Below are positions 62,007 to 64,000 of a DNA stretch of 64,000 bases, piece by piece. The position numbers and the translations under genes are program-made. The stretch comes from JAOPZW01 sp963788935 (lineage in GTDB: Bacteria; Actinomycetota; Thermoleophilia; Solirubrobacterales; Solirubrobacteraceae): contig CAWBIM010000008.1 in the NCBI GenBank assembly GCA_963788935.1, positions 1 to 64,000 of the forward strand, read 5' to 3'. The notes beneath the pieces are model-generated. The model worked only from the letters and a program-made list of their open reading frames with translations, searched no databases and was not told the origin of the DNA. The number at the start of each line of letters is the position of its first letter. The stretch's first letter is position 1.

Positions 62007-63119
62007 ATGGCCCGTCCGCGGCTGCTGCTCACGGTGCACACGGGCGAGCGCGGGGGCGCCTCCCTGATGGCGCTCGAGGAGGCGCGCTTCCTCGCCCGCA
62101 CCCACGACCTCGTGATCGCGGTCGGCCCCGGCCCGCTGCGCGACCGCTTCGCCGAGCACGGCGCGATCGTCGACGGCCCGCCGTCGCTGCCGCTGTGGAC
62201 CGACGACCCGGTGGCGTGGCTCAAGCGCGGCGCGCGGACCGCGCAGCACGCGCTGCGCCTGGCCCGCCTGATCCGCCGCCGCCGCATCGACCTCGTGGTC
62301 GTCAACTCGACCGTCTCGATGGCCCCGGTGCTCGCCGCCCGCCTCGCCCGCGTGCCGGTGTTCGTGCACGCGCGCGACACGCCCTTCTCCCGGCTCGCGC
62401 CGCTCGTCATGGGCCTGCACGCACGGCTCGCGCACACCATCGTCCCGATCGCGGCCGTGAACGAGGGCTACCTGCCCGCCCGCCGGCGCGCGCGCGTCGT
62501 CCGGATCCCCGACGGGATCCCGATCCCGCCCGCGCCCCCCGCCCCGGCGAACGGCTTCGGCCGCCCGCTGTGGCTGTGCGTGGTCGGCGCGATCACGCCC
62601 GACAAGGGGCAGGGCACGGCGGTCGCCGCGCTCGCCGAGCTGCGCGCCCGCGGGATCGACGCCGAGCTCGACCTCGTCGGCCGGGTCCAGGACCCGGAGA
62701 TGGCCGCCGGGCTGCTCGACGAGGCCGCCGCCCGCGGGCTGGCCGGGCGCGTGCGCATCGGCGGCGAGACCGACGGGATCGAGGCCGCGCTCGACCGGGC
62801 CGACATCCTGCTGCTCACCTCGCGCGGCGAGGGCACGCCGCTCGTGCTCATGGAGGCGCTCGCGCGCCTCACGCCCGTCGTCGCGAGCGCGGTCGGCGGC
62901 GTGCCGGACATCGTGGCCGACGGCGAGACCGGGCTGCTCGTCCCGCCCGGCGACCCCGTGGCGCTCGCCGACGCGATCGCCCGGATGGCGGAGGAGCCGG
63001 CGCAGGCGCGGGCGATGGCCGCCCGCGGTCGCCGCCACGTGGAGGCGCGCTACGCGATGGAGCCGTGCCTCGAGCGCCTGCGCGTCACGATCGACGCCGC
63101 GCTCGCCGACGCCGCCTGA
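62007..63119 (+). CDS. Family 4 glycosyltransferase
   Basis: The 370-residue GT-B enzyme has LLLTVHTGERGGASLMALEE, the acceptor-domain VNSTVSMAPVLAARLARVPV, the donor-domain strand CVVGAITPDKGQGTAVAALA, LLLTSRGEGTPLVLMEALAR with the conserved acidic pair and PVVASAVGGVPDIV. It adds a sugar to the repeat unit. ATG 62007 was chosen; a TTG overlapping the previous stop (61998) is an alternative. The next gene has its own promoter copy. Confidence 0.9.
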   Translation: MARPRLLLTVHTGERGGASLMALEEARFLARTHDLVIAVGPGPLRDRFAEHGAIVDGPPSLPLWTDDPVAWLKRGARTAQHALRLARLIRRRRIDLVVVNSTVSMAPVLAARLARVPVFVHARDTPFSRLAPLVMGLHARLAHTIVPIAAVNEGYLPARRRARVVRIPDGIPIPPAPPAPANGFGRPLWLCVVGAITPDKGQGTAVAALAELRARGIDAELDLVGRVQDPEMAAGLLDEAAARGLAGRVRIGGETDGIEAALDRADILLLTSRGEGTPLVLMEALARLTPVVASAVGGVPDIVADGETGLLVPPGDPVALADAIARMAEEPAQARAMAARGRRHVEARYAMEPCLERLRVTIDAALADAA

Positions 63120-63139
63120 CCGCCGCGCCGGCCCACCGC

Positions 63140-63167
63140 AAGGAGGGCGCGCGCCGGACCGTTGCTC
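63140..63167 (+). promoter_or_regulatory. Polysaccharide-locus promoter element, copy 6
   Basis: AAGGAG (63140-63145), 14 bases, CGTTGCTC (63160-63167). The GTG of the next glycosyltransferase lies 12 bases after the C of CGTT. AAGGAG also resembles a ribosome site, but it is 26 bases from the start, too far to act as one. Confidence 0.55.
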
Positions 63168-63171
63168 GGTC

Positions 63172-64000
63172 GTGGACGCCTCTCGCCCGCCCCTGCGCAT
63201 CGCCCTCGTCGTGCCGTTCCTCGACGAGGAGACCCACCTGCCGCGCTTCCTCGCGTCGCTCGCGGCCCAGACCCGGCCGCCCGACCGCGTGCTGCTCGTC
63301 GACGACGGCTCGTCCGACGCCTCGCCCGGCCTCGCGCGCGCCTTCGCCGCCGAGCACGCCTGGGCGACGGCGCTGGAGCGCCCGCGCCGCGCGGCGGCGC
63401 GCGACCGCCTCGCCCAGGCCCCCGAGCTGCAGGCGTTCACCTGGGCAACCGAGCAGCTCGCCGAGGACTACGACGTGATCGCGAAGGTCGACGCCGACCT
63501 CGACCTCGCCCCCGGCGTGCTCGCCGACCTCGAGGCCGCGTTCGTCGCCGACCCGAGCCTCGGGCTCGCCGGCATCGTCCTGCACTCGGCCGGCGCGGAC
63601 GGCGTCCTGCGCCCCGAGCGCGTCCCGAGCTACCACGTCCGCGGCGCGACGAAGTTCTACCGCCGCGCGTGCCTCGAGCAGATCAGCCCGATCCCGACGA
63701 TCCTCGGGTGGGACACGATCGACGAGGTCCACGCCCGGCGCCTCGGCTGGACCACGCGCAGCTTCGCCCTCGACGGCCCGCCGACCGTCCACCTGCGCCC
63801 GCCGGGCGCCCACGACGGCGTCGTGCGCGGCTTCCGCCGCTGGGGCGAGTGCGCGTGGGCCTACGGCGCCGACCCGGTCGGCGTCCTCGCGGGCGGGGTC
63901 CACCGGATGCGCCGGCGGCCGTACGTCGTCGGGGGCCTGAACTACATCGCGGGCTGGGGCCTCGCCGCGCTGCGCCGCGTGCCGCGCGCCGACCCGCACG
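63172..64000 (+). CDS. Family 2 glycosyltransferase (5' part, runs off window)
   Basis: At least 276 residues are open to the edge. Motifs: RIALVVPFLDEETHLPRFLA, LLVDDGSSDASPGL, DxD-like IAKVDADLDLAPG, and the later KFYRRACLEQISPIPTILG, WDTIDEVHARRLGWTTRSF. It is a GT-A inverting enzyme of the polysaccharide locus. The GTG 63172 start is the first in frame and lies 12 bases from the CGTT element. The 3' end is missing. Confidence 0.88.
   Translation, partial: MDASRPPLRIALVVPFLDEETHLPRFLASLAAQTRPPDRVLLVDDGSSDASPGLARAFAAEHAWATALERPRRAAARDRLAQAPELQAFTWATEQLAEDYDVIAKVDADLDLAPGVLADLEAAFVADPSLGLAGIVLHSAGADGVLRPERVPSYHVRGATKFYRRACLEQISPIPTILGWDTIDEVHARRLGWTTRSFALDGPPTVHLRPPGAHDGVVRGFRRWGECAWAYGADPVGVLAGGVHRMRRRPYVVGGLNYIAGWGLAALRRVPRADPH

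Noticed and set aside
63140..63145. AAGGAG as a ribosome-binding site for the last glycosyltransferase
   Set aside because: It lies 26 bases from the GTG start, too far for ribosome placement, and fits the promoter spacing instead.

Overview
The window is very GC-rich (by eye above 70 percent). Codon use is dominated by G/C third positions and GTG starts are common. The gene content points to a Gram-positive, actinobacterial chromosome: tRNA-Ala genes, an actinobacterial CYTH protein, an ECF42-type sigma factor with a DGPF partner, an inorganic pyrophosphatase with an acidic tail, and a glycoside hydrolase beside sugar ABC transporter and GntR/IclR genes. I infer Thermoleophilia/Solirubrobacterales, but no rRNA or marker gene in the window proves this. 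I see no phage, insertion sequence, CRISPR array or replication origin.

Layout. 0-5.2 kb: partial tRNA-Ala(TGC), glutamate dehydrogenase, a PhzF-like protein, an acidic hypothetical protein, a membrane diguanylate cyclase and tRNA-Ala(CGC). 5.2-7.5 kb: a one-gene islet encoding a secreted beta-helix protein, bracketed by an imperfect 66-bp duplication of the tRNA 3' end and its terminator. 7.5-12.6 kb: a Usp-like protein, a DGPF/sigma-factor pair, a MarR/MFS efflux pair with a perfect palindromic operator, and a CYTH protein. 12.6-23.5 kb: a sugar-utilisation region with two paralogous GntR regulators flanking a ribose-type ABC importer, an IclR regulator, a GH3 glycosidase and a molybdopterin hydroxylase. 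23.6-42 kb: mixed housekeeping and accessory genes, including a dienelactone hydrolase, a GT39 protein, a methyltransferase-GT2 fusion, MarR and TetR units with visible operators, a PaaK-like ligase, a split PEP-synthase/rifampin-phosphotransferase-like pair, a dicarboxylate symporter, an orphan DNA methyltransferase, a lytic transglycosylase, transketolase and pyrophosphatase. 42-46.2 kb: a two-component signalling cluster. 46.2-64 kb: a surface-polysaccharide locus with an initiating phosphoglycosyltransferase, a Wzx-like flippase, an aminotransferase, an epimerase, glycosyltransferases, a polysaccharide deacetylase, a beta-helix lipoprotein, an FkbM methyltransferase, a GNAT/FemAB-like protein, a LuxR regulator and a sulfatase.

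The most interesting signal is in the polysaccharide locus. Seven or eight of its start codons are preceded by the same two-part element, AAGAAC (or a close relative), 14 bases (15 in one copy), then CGTTGnTC or CGTTCTT. In most cases the start codon begins about 12 bases after the C of CGTT. One copy is an exact inverted repeat that serves two divergent genes. I read this as an alternative-sigma (ECF-like) promoter family driving a polysaccharide regulon from leaderless or nearly leaderless mRNAs.

A caution for users: about ten genes are interrupted by single-base frameshifts although both halves remain conserved. They are spread over the whole window and several lie in G/C runs. This looks like indel error in the underlying assembly more than gene decay. 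The coordinates given for those genes span the reconstructed reading frame.
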